Below, in pieces: positions 6,130-12,330 of a DNA stretch of 12,330 bases. Every line of letters starts with the position of its first letter. Within the stretch, counting starts at the first letter, position 1. Origin of the DNA: Arsenophonus melophagi. Lineage in GTDB: Bacteria > Pseudomonadota > Gammaproteobacteria > Enterobacterales > Enterobacteriaceae. The notes under the pieces were generated by a model, which had not been told where the DNA came from, made no database searches, and saw nothing but the letters and a program-made list of their open reading frames with translations. The stretch lies in the NCBI GenBank assembly GCA_032378655.1, contig JAVYJS010000022.1:1-12330 (forward strand). The letters are read 5' to 3'. Both the position numbers and the translations under genes were made by a program.

Positions 6130-8022
6130 TTAATGCCTATTTAAATAGGCTTCACTGCAATTTAAACAAAATGCGTAACGATTTTGCGGATCGCTCATAT
6201 TTTGAAAAAATTTAATTTGTGGCTGAAGATCATTGATTGTTTTTTGTTTCAGTATCAAGGGGAATGTGTTCAAAATAACTATTTCAGCACTAGAGGTAAA
6301 CTCCAGTATTAATTGTTCAAGAAAAGAACGTTTAGGTTGCATCCAATCAAGTAACGGTGTAGTAATTTTACCTAGTTCTGCTGCTTTATTGATAGCATCA
6401 TCAAAATCGCCTAATTTATCAACTAGGCCTTTTTTTAGCGCATCTTCACCTAACCAAACACGTCCTTGCGCAATTTTTTCTATTTCTTCTTGCGTTTTAT
6501 GACGCGAGTTAGCTACATACTTTATGAAAGTACGATAACCATTATCAACAATAATTTGCATCATTTCAGAAAAGTGTTTATTAATTCCTTTTGTCGCTGA
6601 GATATCTGCTAATGATGTAGTTGATACACCATCAGTATGGATACCAATGCTTCCTAAACTCTTTTCAAAAGTATGTATCACACCAAAAATACCAATTGAA
6701 CCTGTCATGGTGGTCGGACTAGCAAAAATATAATTGGCTGGTGTTGAAATCCAATAGCCACCTGATGCTGCAATTCTCCCCATTGATACAACAATAGGTT
6801 TATTAGCATCACGGGCAGCAACAAGTTCGTTGCGGATCGCTTCTGAAGCAGCAACACTACCACCAGGACTATTAATACGTAAAATAATTGCTTTAATATC
6901 TGGATTAAGTCTTGCTTTACGTATTTGCGCAACACTTGTTTCGCAACTTACCATTCCAGGCTGTTGTGGTCCATCAATAATGGCACCTTGGACAACGATG
7001 ACAGCAATATTACTTGGTTGATTATCAGGTTGTTTTTTTAGAAGCAATTGACTCTCTTGTGGTTTTACATTGACATAATCATAAATACTAATGTAGTTAA
7101 AATGTTGCTCTTTATCATTCCAGCCGAATTTTTTACTTAATTCTTGCTCAAGAACAGCTGCTGTGGAAATATGGTCAACTAGCTTGTGTTTAATAGCATA
7201 TTGTGCGCTATCTCCATTGAAGTTTTGCATTTCTTTAATCAAAATATTAGTTCCAGGAAAAATATTTCTTGCTGTTGTTTTTCGATTTTGCGCAAGGGTT
7301 AATAAATAATGTTTCCATAGTGCACTTATTAGAACTTTATCTACTTCACGTGCTTCAGGTGACATATTATCACGAATAAACGGTTCTACTGCTGATTTAT
7401 AGGAGCCAACACGAAAAATATGGCTATTGATTTTGAGATGATCTAGTAGTGTTTTGTAATAGAGTTGATTGCTCGAAAACCCGTAAATTCCGACATGACC
7501 TTGTTGTGACATATAGATTTTATTGGCAAAACTAGCTAAATAATATTGTAATTGATTGTAATTATTTCCTATTGCATAAATAGGTTTTCCTGCCTGTTTA
7601 AACTCGGTTAGCGCTTTACCAATATATTGTAAAGAAGATTGATCAGAACCAATAAAGTTATCCAACTGTAAAACAATACCAGTGATTTTATTATCATACG
7701 TTGCTAGGCGAATAGTATTTACAAGATCAAATAGAGAGTTTTCTTGCATTCGAGTACTTGATATACCAAATAATTCTCGGTTTATTTTCCTAAATGGATT
7801 AGGAATAGATATTTGATCTACAATCACGCCTTGTAGATTAACCAGTAGTGCACCATGATATTGTCTAGTGGATGTTGTGGCACTTTTATAGGATAAATAA
7901 CTACTGACTGCAATAAAAATTACAATAAGAAAGATAAAACTGGAGATAAATTGTCTAATAAAATTCAATAACCGCCAACTACATTTTAATAATGGTGTGA
8001 TTAAATTCCATATTGTTCGCAT
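6130..8022 (-). CDS. sppA: Signal peptide peptidase SppA, 67K type (protease IV)
   Basis: Inner-membrane serine protease that degrades signal peptides left in the membrane after protein export. It is 630 residues (E. coli about 618), with one N-terminal membrane segment near 25-45 and two tandem S49 domains, which marks the long bacterial form. The Ser-Lys dyad is visible: Lys209 in SYKSAVEPFIRDNMSPEARE and Ser420 in AASGGYWISTPANYIFA, with NSPGGS at 384-389. The C terminus keeps DPQNRYAFCLNC (611-622), then runs EAYLNRH, whose codons lie on a palindrome at 6135-6150. ATG is the start, with GGAG (8028-8031) 5 nt upstream as Shine-Dalgarno. The gene is isolated; a minus-strand TATAAT lies about 115 bases upstream. 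It is intact. Confidence 0.97.
   Translation of the reverse strand: MRTIWNLITPLLKCSWRLLNFIRQFISSFIFLIVIFIAVSSYLSYKSATTSTRQYHGALLVNLQGVIVDQISIPNPFRKINRELFGISSTRMQENSLFDLVNTIRLATYDNKITGIVLQLDNFIGSDQSSLQYIGKALTEFKQAGKPIYAIGNNYNQLQYYLASFANKIYMSQQGHVGIYGFSSNQLYYKTLLDHLKINSHIFRVGSYKSAVEPFIRDNMSPEAREVDKVLISALWKHYLLTLAQNRKTTARNIFPGTNILIKEMQNFNGDSAQYAIKHKLVDHISTAAVLEQELSKKFGWNDKEQHFNYISIYDYVNVKPQESQLLLKKQPDNQPSNIAVIVVQGAIIDGPQQPGMVSCETSVAQIRKARLNPDIKAIILRINSPGGSVAASEAIRNELVAARDANKPIVVSMGRIAASGGYWISTPANYIFASPTTMTGSIGIFGVIHTFEKSLGSIGIHTDGVSTTSLADISATKGINKHFSEMMQIIVDNGYRTFIKYVANSRHKTQEEIEKIAQGRVWLGEDALKKGLVDKLGDFDDAINKAAELGKITTPLLDWMQPKRSFLEQLILEFTSSAEIVILNTFPLILKQKTINDLQPQIKFFQNMSDPQNRYAFCLNCSEAYLNRH
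6135..6150. repeat. 16-nt palindrome within the sppA 3' end
   Basis: GCCTATTTAAATAGGC is a perfect palindrome covering the codons for A-Y-L-N-R just before the sppA stop. Like the gapA 3' end, it puts a hairpin on the stop-codon region; both contain the word AGGC/GCCT next to an ATT/AAT run. Confidence 0.7.
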
Positions 8023-8136
8023 ATATTCTCCATGAATAACATTAACATATTTATTTACAATGATATATGATAATGATCGGCTAATAGCTTACTTGGAATA
8101 AAATATTAATTTTTCTAATTTAAGCTGATTAGTAAT

Positions 8137-8166
8137 ATTATACTACTATATAAATACTGATGATAA
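8137..8166 (-). promoter_or_regulatory. Possible sppA promoter
   Basis: A perfect minus-strand -10 box TATAAT (8137-8142) is preceded, with an 18-base spacer, by TTATCA (8161-8166), a 4/6 match to the -35 consensus. This predicts a leader of about 110 bases before the sppA ATG. Confidence 0.35.
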
Positions 8167-8270
8167 AATTTTAATTTTAATAAATTATGAAAAGGTTTTA
8201 CTTAAAACAGCTATTCTACACTATTAGAACTTTAACTATTTAAAGAATGTGAGAATTTTTAAATTATTAA

Positions 8271-8308
8271 TTGCTATTATTGAGCCATGGTTTCCTCAAT
8301 GGTAGCAA
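8271..8308. repeat. 14-bp stem with two G-T wobbles
   Basis: TTGCTATTATTGAG (8271-8284) pairs with 8295-8308 across a 10-nt loop beginning CCATGG. Pairs 8277/8302 and 8278/8301 are T-G, which are stable only in plus-strand RNA (A-C on the minus strand). It is one of the better stems with a G-C component upstream of sppA. Confidence 0.65.
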
Positions 8309-8450
8309 AAGACTTAGTCTACGAGGTATGTAACAAAGATTTTTAGACAACTAATTTTATAAGATAACGCTGTATTTTCATCTCTCACTATGTTAGCCTA
8401 TATTGAAAGGTTTTTTCAAAAAAAGTTTTTTTAGGATTACTCAAACATAA

Positions 8451-8506
8451 TTTACTTATTATGATTAAGGTCCATAACAATGAGTGGATGAATTAAAATA
8501 AGTAAA
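8451..8506. repeat. Spaced inverted repeat, 10-bp arms
   Basis: TTTACTTATT (8451-8460) and AATAAGTAAA (8497-8506) are exact complements 36 bases apart. They could close a larger loop, but AT-only words of this kind may pair by chance. Confidence 0.45.
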
Positions 8507-8764
8507 AATCACTTTTAAAATGATTAAAGTAGATGTAAATTCATGCAATTGTTCCTACTACTCGAATAAAAAAAGACTACTTAACCAAAGTAGTAATAGC
8601 ATGTATGCTTTGATCGCTATTCAATATATTATCTAGTTTAGATCCATTACAAAATTTCATAAACGTTTATTACACTGGACACTGGAGATTCTTGATAGAA
8701 GAGACCTTTGCCAACGCAAAGATTTATAACTGTGCTATGGATCAATATTTATTAAATAACTAAA

Positions 8765-8787
8765 AAAATTCTGATGATCAGAATTTT
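8765..8787. terminator. AT-rich hairpin with A and T flanks
   Basis: AAAATTCTGA (8765-8774) and TCAGAATTTT (8778-8787) flank a TGA triloop. An A run precedes it and a T run ends it, so it has the outline of a bidirectional terminator. On the minus strand it is about 460 bases past xthA. With three G-C pairs it would be weak. Confidence 0.4.
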
Positions 8788-8905
8788 GTTCTATTAGTAG
8801 TAAAGATACTAAGACTGACTATATTGAATAAGATGATACAAAGTAACCCATACTACAAATTATTTATGAATCCTTTTCTCTATAATTAACTATGAGAGAA
8901 GTTGT

Positions 8906-8929
8906 CAGCCTTATCTTAAGATAAGGCTG
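8906..8929. repeat. 24-nt perfect palindrome
   Basis: CAGCCTTATCTT (8906-8917) and AAGATAAGGCTG (8918-8929) abut with no spacer. The outer half is relatively GC-rich (CAGCC/GGCTG). It is not followed by a T run. Confidence 0.85.
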
Positions 8930-8977
8930 CTTAAGAAAGCACTTAAAATAATGGATGGTTTAAGCACATAGATATCA

Positions 8978-9001
8978 ATGATTGTTTATTGAAACAATCA
9001 T
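8978..9001. repeat. Inverted repeat, 10-bp perfect stem
   Basis: ATGATTGTTT (8978-8987) and AAACAATCAT (8992-9001) flank the tetraloop ATTG. It begins 48 bases after the palindrome ending at 8929. Confidence 0.75.
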
Positions 9002-9235
9002 CTCTCATTCAAGTCATTATATCCTCTTGTCGTGTCACTAGGAATTGTTTTTATGAGCGTCTTCCTAGGAGTCTCTATTAACTAAAAAAATATATACATA
9101 AAACTTTGATAATAATAAAAACAGATTAAACGTTATTCAGTAGCGTCTTAGCTATTCAAGATGGCGTAGCATAACCATGCTTATAAAGCAGAAAAATCGC
9201 TGAAACTAAAAGTAAAATAGTACTATCATTTAATA

Positions 9236-10051
9236 TTAATTTAAATCAAAATCAAATTTTGCCCAAATTGGAGCATGATCTGAAGATTTTTCCATACCTC
9301 TTATGCCATAATCAATCCCTGTTTCGCAACAGTAAACAAATAATGAACTTGATGCTAAGATCAAGTCAATTCGCAAACCTCTATTATCAGCAAAACCTTT
9401 TGAGCGGTAATCAAACCAAGAAAATTGATCAGTAATGGTTGGATTTTTTTGTCGATAAGTATCAATTAATCCCCATGATTTTAATGCATCCATCCATGCA
9501 CGTTCTTCAGGTAAAAACGCGCATTTTCCTGCATTTAACCAGCGCTTTCTATTAATTTCCCCTATACCGATATCATAATCCGTTGGGCTAATATTCATAT
9601 CCCCCATAATGATAATATGGGATTTAGGAGAAAGATTATTCTGTAAATAAAATTGTAATTTTTTAAAAAATTTTGATTTAGCAGAAAATTTTGTTGGATG
9701 ATCTCGGCGTTCGCCTTGTGGAAAATAAGCGTTGATAACAGTAAGAACTCCTTTTTTTGTTTTAACATCAGCTATAATAATACGACGCTGCGCATCCTTT
9801 TCTTCACCAGGAAGACCTTTTTGAGTAGTAATTGGTTTTTGTTTGCATAAAAGAGCAACGCCATAATGTGCCTTCTGTCCATGATAGAAGGCATGATAGC
9901 CTAATTGATGCATTTCTTCTAAAGGAAATGCATCATCATCAACTTTGGTCTCTTGTAAACCAAGAACGTCCGGTTTGTGTTTTTTGATAATGGCTTTGAG
10001 TTGGTGAATGTGAGCTCTTAGGCTATTAATGTTAAATGATACGAATTTCAT
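9236..10051 (-). CDS. xthA: Exodeoxyribonuclease III (XthA)
   Basis: Cytoplasmic Mg-dependent repair nuclease: AP endonuclease, 3'-phosphodiesterase and 3'-to-5' exonuclease on duplex DNA in base excision repair. It is 271 residues against 268 in E. coli, a single endonuclease/exonuclease/phosphatase domain. Active-site residues fall at E. coli positions: Asn7 (FNIN), Glu34 (QETK), Tyr109 (NAYFPQGE), Asp151 and Asn153 (GDMN), Asp229 (RIDL), and the Asp258-His259 pair (SDHAP). The start giving MKFVSFNIN is conserved, although no clear Shine-Dalgarno lies before it. A good -35/-10 pair lies about 117-145 bases upstream. The gene stands alone, intact, and shows that at least this base-excision step is kept. 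Its neighbours are unrelated in function. Confidence 0.98.
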   Translation of the reverse strand: MKFVSFNINSLRAHIHQLKAIIKKHKPDVLGLQETKVDDDAFPLEEMHQLGYHAFYHGQKAHYGVALLCKQKPITTQKGLPGEEKDAQRRIIIADVKTKKGVLTVINAYFPQGERRDHPTKFSAKSKFFKKLQFYLQNNLSPKSHIIIMGDMNISPTDYDIGIGEINRKRWLNAGKCAFLPEERAWMDALKSWGLIDTYRQKNPTITDQFSWFDYRSKGFADNRGLRIDLILASSSLFVYCCETGIDYGIRGMEKSSDHAPIWAKFDFDLN

Positions 10052-10167
10052 TATAACTAACTACTTAAATTCAATGATGTATTATTGAAATATTTTATTA
10101 AAAATGATCTATATAGATAAATATCCATGCTATAAGCATATTTCTTGTATTTATTAATTTTCAAAAC

Positions 10168-10196
10168 ACTATAAAAAATTCTTGTGAAGAACTCAA
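10168..10196 (-). promoter_or_regulatory. Likely xthA promoter
   Basis: On the minus strand TTGAGT (10191-10196) and TATAGT (10168-10173) are separated by exactly 17 bases, matching 4/6 and 5/6 of the sigma70 consensus. Transcription would start near 10161, giving a leader of about 110 bases. In DNA this AT-rich it remains a prediction. Confidence 0.4.
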
Positions 10197-10296
10197 ATTA
10201 GGCGGAATCATTTCGTTTACTAAAAAATAAATTTATGACATTAAATTATTGCTTGTGTATGATTTTCTTGAAATTATTTAACCATATATTTTCTAC

Positions 10297-10317
10297 AATA
10301 ATTCTAAAAGAATTATT
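10297..10317. repeat. Inverted repeat, 9-bp perfect stem, AAA loop
   Basis: AATAATTCT (10297-10305) and AGAATTATT (10309-10317) flank AAA. TTTA follows on the plus strand. Confidence 0.6.
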
Positions 10318-10360
10318 TTAATCATTGCTAATTCAGTTTTGTTAATTATGCAATTAAATG

Positions 10361-10408
10361 TTATTTTAAAAGCTATTTTTATTTAAATAAAAATAGCTTT
10401 TAAAATAA
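10361..10408. repeat. 48-nt perfect palindrome
   Basis: Arms 10361-10384 and 10385-10408 are exact reverse complements with no spacer, 24 bp each; the arm contains TTTTAAAAGCTATTTTTA. It lies about 120 bases past the clsA stop on the minus strand and may stall or end clsA transcription, but it has only two G-C pairs per arm and no free U run. Long spacerless palindromes are normally unstable in bacteria that have SbcCD. Confidence 0.92.
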
Positions 10409-10498
10409 ATCAAAATTTATAAATCATTACTTTTCTTAAAATGCATCAGGTAAAATAACTGATAACATATATATGTGAACATGCATGACTTGATCATT

Positions 10499-10536
10499 CC
10501 ATGCATATTACAATATATGCCATGCATATTACAATA
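10499..10536. repeat. 17-bp duplication across the clsA 3' end
   Basis: CCATGCATATTACAATA occurs at 10499-10515 and 10520-10536, period 21. The second copy covers the clsA stop codon and the last two codons; the first lies just downstream. A slippage event has copied the gene end into the 3' flank. Confidence 0.85.
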
Positions 10537-11998
10537 ATGGACTAAAAAAATAGCAAAGACGTTCCATAACACGGTTCCATAATGGACGTTGATTCCAATG
10601 TTTCTGGATTAAAGGCGTAGAGCGAGCGATGTAATCATATTGAACTACAATTAGATCGTTGCTAAAACTTTTATCATCAATCACAACAGTTATTTCAAAA
10701 TTAATCCAAAGGCTTCGCATGTCTAAATTAACAGAACCAATTAAGCTTAATTCACCATCAACAGATAGACTTTTAGTGTGTAAAAGTCCATCATTGAATT
10801 GGTAAATTTTAACACCAGATTCTAATAGTTCAGAATAAAATGATCGACTGGCCCAACGAACTAAAAAAGAGTTATTCCGATTAGGAATTACTATTAATAC
10901 TTCAACGCCTCGCGTAGCTGCAGTACAAATAGCATGAATTAGATCATCACTAGGAACAAAATACGGGGTAGTAATGATCAGTTGTTTACGTGCAGAAAAA
11001 ATAGCTGTTATGAGAGATTGCTGAATTAATTTAGCTGGGAAACCTGGCCCTGAAGCAATAACTTGTGTTGTATGACCACTTGATTTCTTAAAGGGCATCA
11101 TATTAATATCAGGAGGAGGAGGAGGAAGAATGCGTTGACCTGTTTCCATTTCCCAATCAAAGGCATATAAAACACCAAGTGTTGTTGAGACTGGTCCTTC
11201 CATTCTGACGATAATATCAATCCATTCTCCAACACCGGCATTTTTTTTAAAAAATCGAGGATCAACCATATTCATACTACCAACATAGGAAATATAATTA
11301 TCAATAATAATTATTTTGCGATGTTGGCGCAGATCCATGCGGCGTAAAAAAAAGCGAAATAGATTAACTTTTAGGGATTCTATAAGTTCTATTCCCGCTG
11401 CGCGCATTTTTTTTGGTTGATGAGTATGAAAAAAAGACCAACTACCAGCAGAATCAATCATGATTCGGCATTTTATACCTCGCTTCGCTGCATTGATTAA
11501 TGCTTCCATAACATCATCAACTAATCCTCCCACTTGCCAAATATAAAATACCATTTCGATATTTAAACGAGATGAGTTAATGTCGCGAATAATGGTCATT
11601 AAAGCATCTTGATAATTAGTCAACAGTTGAATTTTATTACCTTTAACTCCGCCAATTTTTTGTTGCTTTTCACACAGTTCAAATAAAGGCTCAGCAACTC
11701 GGCTATAACTTTTACAAAAAATATGTTTAGATTTCTTAAGGTTTTTTAACCAAGTTTCAACAGAAGGCCACATATATTGTGCCTTCATTACTCTTCGTTT
11801 GCCAAGGTGTAATTCACCAAAAGCCAAATATGTAATAACACCAACCAATGGAATAATATAAATAATCAATAGCCAGGTTAATACGGAAGTTACTGGGCGA
11901 CGTTTTAATAAAATTCGTATAGTAACCGTAGCGATCATTAGCCAGTATAAAAAAAGTAAAGCCCAGTTTAATACTGTATATACAGTTGCCATAGGCAC
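10529..11998 (-). CDS. clsA: Cardiolipin synthase A (ClsA)
   Basis: Inner-membrane phospholipase-D family enzyme that joins two phosphatidylglycerols into cardiolipin and glycerol. It is 489 residues (E. coli 486). Two N-terminal hydrophobic segments (about 8-28 and 38-60) are followed by two catalytic halves, each with an HKD motif: His226-Lys228-Asp233 (QHRKIIIIDN) and His407-Lys409-Asp414 (LLHTKSLSVDG). Family signatures FGELHLGKRR and the terminal FYFFSPLL-like end (CYFFSPLL) are kept. A run of five prolines (292-296) may slow ribosomes. The start is unsettled: the GTG at 11996-11998 has AGGA (12005-12008) 6 nt upstream, whereas the ATG at 11990-11992 aligns with the E. coli start (MATVYT against MTTVYT) but would be 12 nt from that site. 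The gene is intact and isolated. Confidence 0.96.
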   Translation of the reverse strand: MPMATVYTVLNWALLFLYWLMIATVTIRILLKRRPVTSVLTWLLIIYIIPLVGVITYLAFGELHLGKRRVMKAQYMWPSVETWLKNLKKSKHIFCKSYSRVAEPLFELCEKQQKIGGVKGNKIQLLTNYQDALMTIIRDINSSRLNIEMVFYIWQVGGLVDDVMEALINAAKRGIKCRIMIDSAGSWSFFHTHQPKKMRAAGIELIESLKVNLFRFFLRRMDLRQHRKIIIIDNYISYVGSMNMVDPRFFKKNAGVGEWIDIIVRMEGPVSTTLGVLYAFDWEMETGQRILPPPPPDINMMPFKKSSGHTTQVIASGPGFPAKLIQQSLITAIFSARKQLIITTPYFVPSDDLIHAICTAATRGVEVLIVIPNRNNSFLVRWASRSFYSELLESGVKIYQFNDGLLHTKSLSVDGELSLIGSVNLDMRSLWINFEITVVIDDKSFSNDLIVVQYDYIARSTPLIQKHWNQRPLWNRVMERLCYFFSPLL

Positions 11999-12012
11999 AA
12001 ATGTTCCTGCCT

Positions 12013-12040
12013 TAGAATTAAATAAATACTCTTAATTCTA
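12013..12040. repeat. Inverted repeat, 9-bp stem in the clsA leader
   Basis: TAGAATTAA (12013-12021) and TTAATTCTA (12032-12040) flank a 10-nt loop. The right arm includes the predicted -10 box, and the left arm ends 4 bases before the Shine-Dalgarno of clsA, so it could be an operator-like dyad or a leader structure. Confidence 0.55.
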
Positions 12041-12063
12041 TGATTTTTCACTTAGAAAAACAA
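12035..12063 (-). promoter_or_regulatory. Possible clsA promoter
   Basis: On the minus strand TTGTTT (12058-12063) and TAGAAT (12035-12040) are spaced 17 bases. The -10 matches 5/6 and the -35 matches 3/6 of consensus. It predicts a short leader of about 30 bases before the GTG start. Confidence 0.35.
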
Positions 12064-12330
12064 AATTTGCCATGAACATAAAATATAAGTTTTTAACTTA
12101 AGTGAAAGTAATGTAATGTATTTTATAAAAAGTTTGAATGTTTTGTATTTTTATGCCAGATGTATATTAGCCATCATCTATAAGTTTAATTAGATATTAA
12201 TGATATTTAATACTACCAATATAAGCAGAGTTATTTTAATAAATTAATTTATTAATCAATATTTAATATTGTTTTGCAGTTTTACTGTTATGAAAAGTTT
12301 CCTTAAACCTTGACACTTCTCATGATCTCT

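Larger units (their letters stand above)
8023..9235. other. Gene-free stretch between xthA and sppA
   Basis: About 1.2 kb without a recognisable gene. Besides separately listed elements there are arms at 8230-8235/8240-8245 (6 bp), 8403-8408/8414-8419 (6 bp), 8576-8582/8588-8594 (7 bp), a 12-nt palindrome at 8660-8671, 8706-8711/8716-8721 (6 bp, CAAC loop), 8794-8799/8807-8812 (6 bp), 8876-8884/8891-8900 (9 bp, one bulge), 8928-8934/8960-8966 (7 bp) and 9038-9044/9062-9068 (7 bp). ACACTGG is tandemly duplicated at 8672-8685. No terminator with a U run is visible just past the xthA stop. Confidence 0.6.
10052..10528. other. Gene-free stretch between clsA and xthA
   Basis: About 480 bases without a recognisable gene. 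It holds a likely xthA promoter, a 48-nt palindrome, a 9-bp hairpin at 10297-10317, a 6-bp hairpin at 10342-10347/10352-10357, a 12-nt palindrome near 10466-10477, and a duplication reaching into the clsA 3' end. Confidence 0.6.
11999..12330. other. Upstream flank of clsA
   Basis: This flank holds a candidate clsA promoter, a 9-bp hairpin, a 6-bp triloop hairpin (12086-12091/12095-12100) and a 7-bp near-palindrome (12257-12263/12265-12271). No gene is recognised; the window ends before another begins. Confidence 0.55.

Noticed and set aside
6233..7021. Three open frames overlapping sppA (6233-6502 plus, 6705-6935 minus, 6830-7021 plus)
   Set aside because: All are shadows of sppA, which has intact catalytic residues across this span.
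1..12330. CRISPR array
   Set aside because: The many hairpins are unrelated in sequence and irregularly spaced; no direct repeat recurs with uniform spacers and no cas gene is present.
1..12330. tRNA or rRNA genes
   Set aside because: No T-loop GTTCRA motif in a cloverleaf context and no rRNA-like sequence was seen by eye.

Overview
The window looks like chromosome from an AT-rich, reduced gammaproteobacterial genome of the Enterobacterales type, most plausibly a host-restricted (for example insect-associated) symbiont. This is inferred from three things: five proteins that align almost without gaps to their enteric counterparts and keep E. coli-like residue numbering at active sites; very AT-rich DNA; and only about 46% protein-coding sequence (5,688 of 12,330 bases in five genes). 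I cannot name the species from sequence alone.

All five genes are on the minus strand, so the biological reading order is right to left: clsA (cardiolipin synthase, 10529-11998), xthA (exonuclease III, 9236-10051), sppA (signal peptide peptidase, 6130-8022), gapA (glyceraldehyde-3-phosphate dehydrogenase, 3446-4441) and dsbB (disulfide oxidoreductase, 2023-2535). All are full length and keep their catalytic residues. From general knowledge, xthA, sppA and gapA occur in this order and orientation in E. coli, separated there by many other genes, so the layout looks like an ancestral enteric backbone with the intervening genes eroded. Each gene is isolated by hundreds of bases and is probably its own transcription unit. 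The functions are unrelated housekeeping: membrane lipid synthesis, DNA repair, inner-membrane proteolysis, glycolysis and periplasmic disulfide formation.

Six gene-poor stretches (1-2022, 2536-3445, 4442-6129, 8023-9235, 10052-10528, 11999-12330) hold no recognisable gene, tRNA, rRNA, insertion sequence or CRISPR array. They are packed with inverted repeats that form perfect or near-perfect stem-loops, mostly unrelated to one another in sequence, with arms up to 24 bp. Examples are a 48-nt perfect palindrome at 10361-10408, a 24-bp hairpin with a 5-nt loop at 5365-5417, and a 22-bp hairpin at 4976-5030. Two lie on the 3' ends of genes; in gapA the stop codon sits in the hairpin loop. Only one (3176-3208) is a textbook intrinsic terminator. 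Several short tandem duplications are also present.

The most unusual thing here is therefore not a gene cluster but this density of long clean palindromes in DNA that otherwise looks decayed. Candidate explanations are template-switch (quasipalindrome) mutation, selection for RNA structure or termination, or both. I did not find evidence of a new multi-gene system.
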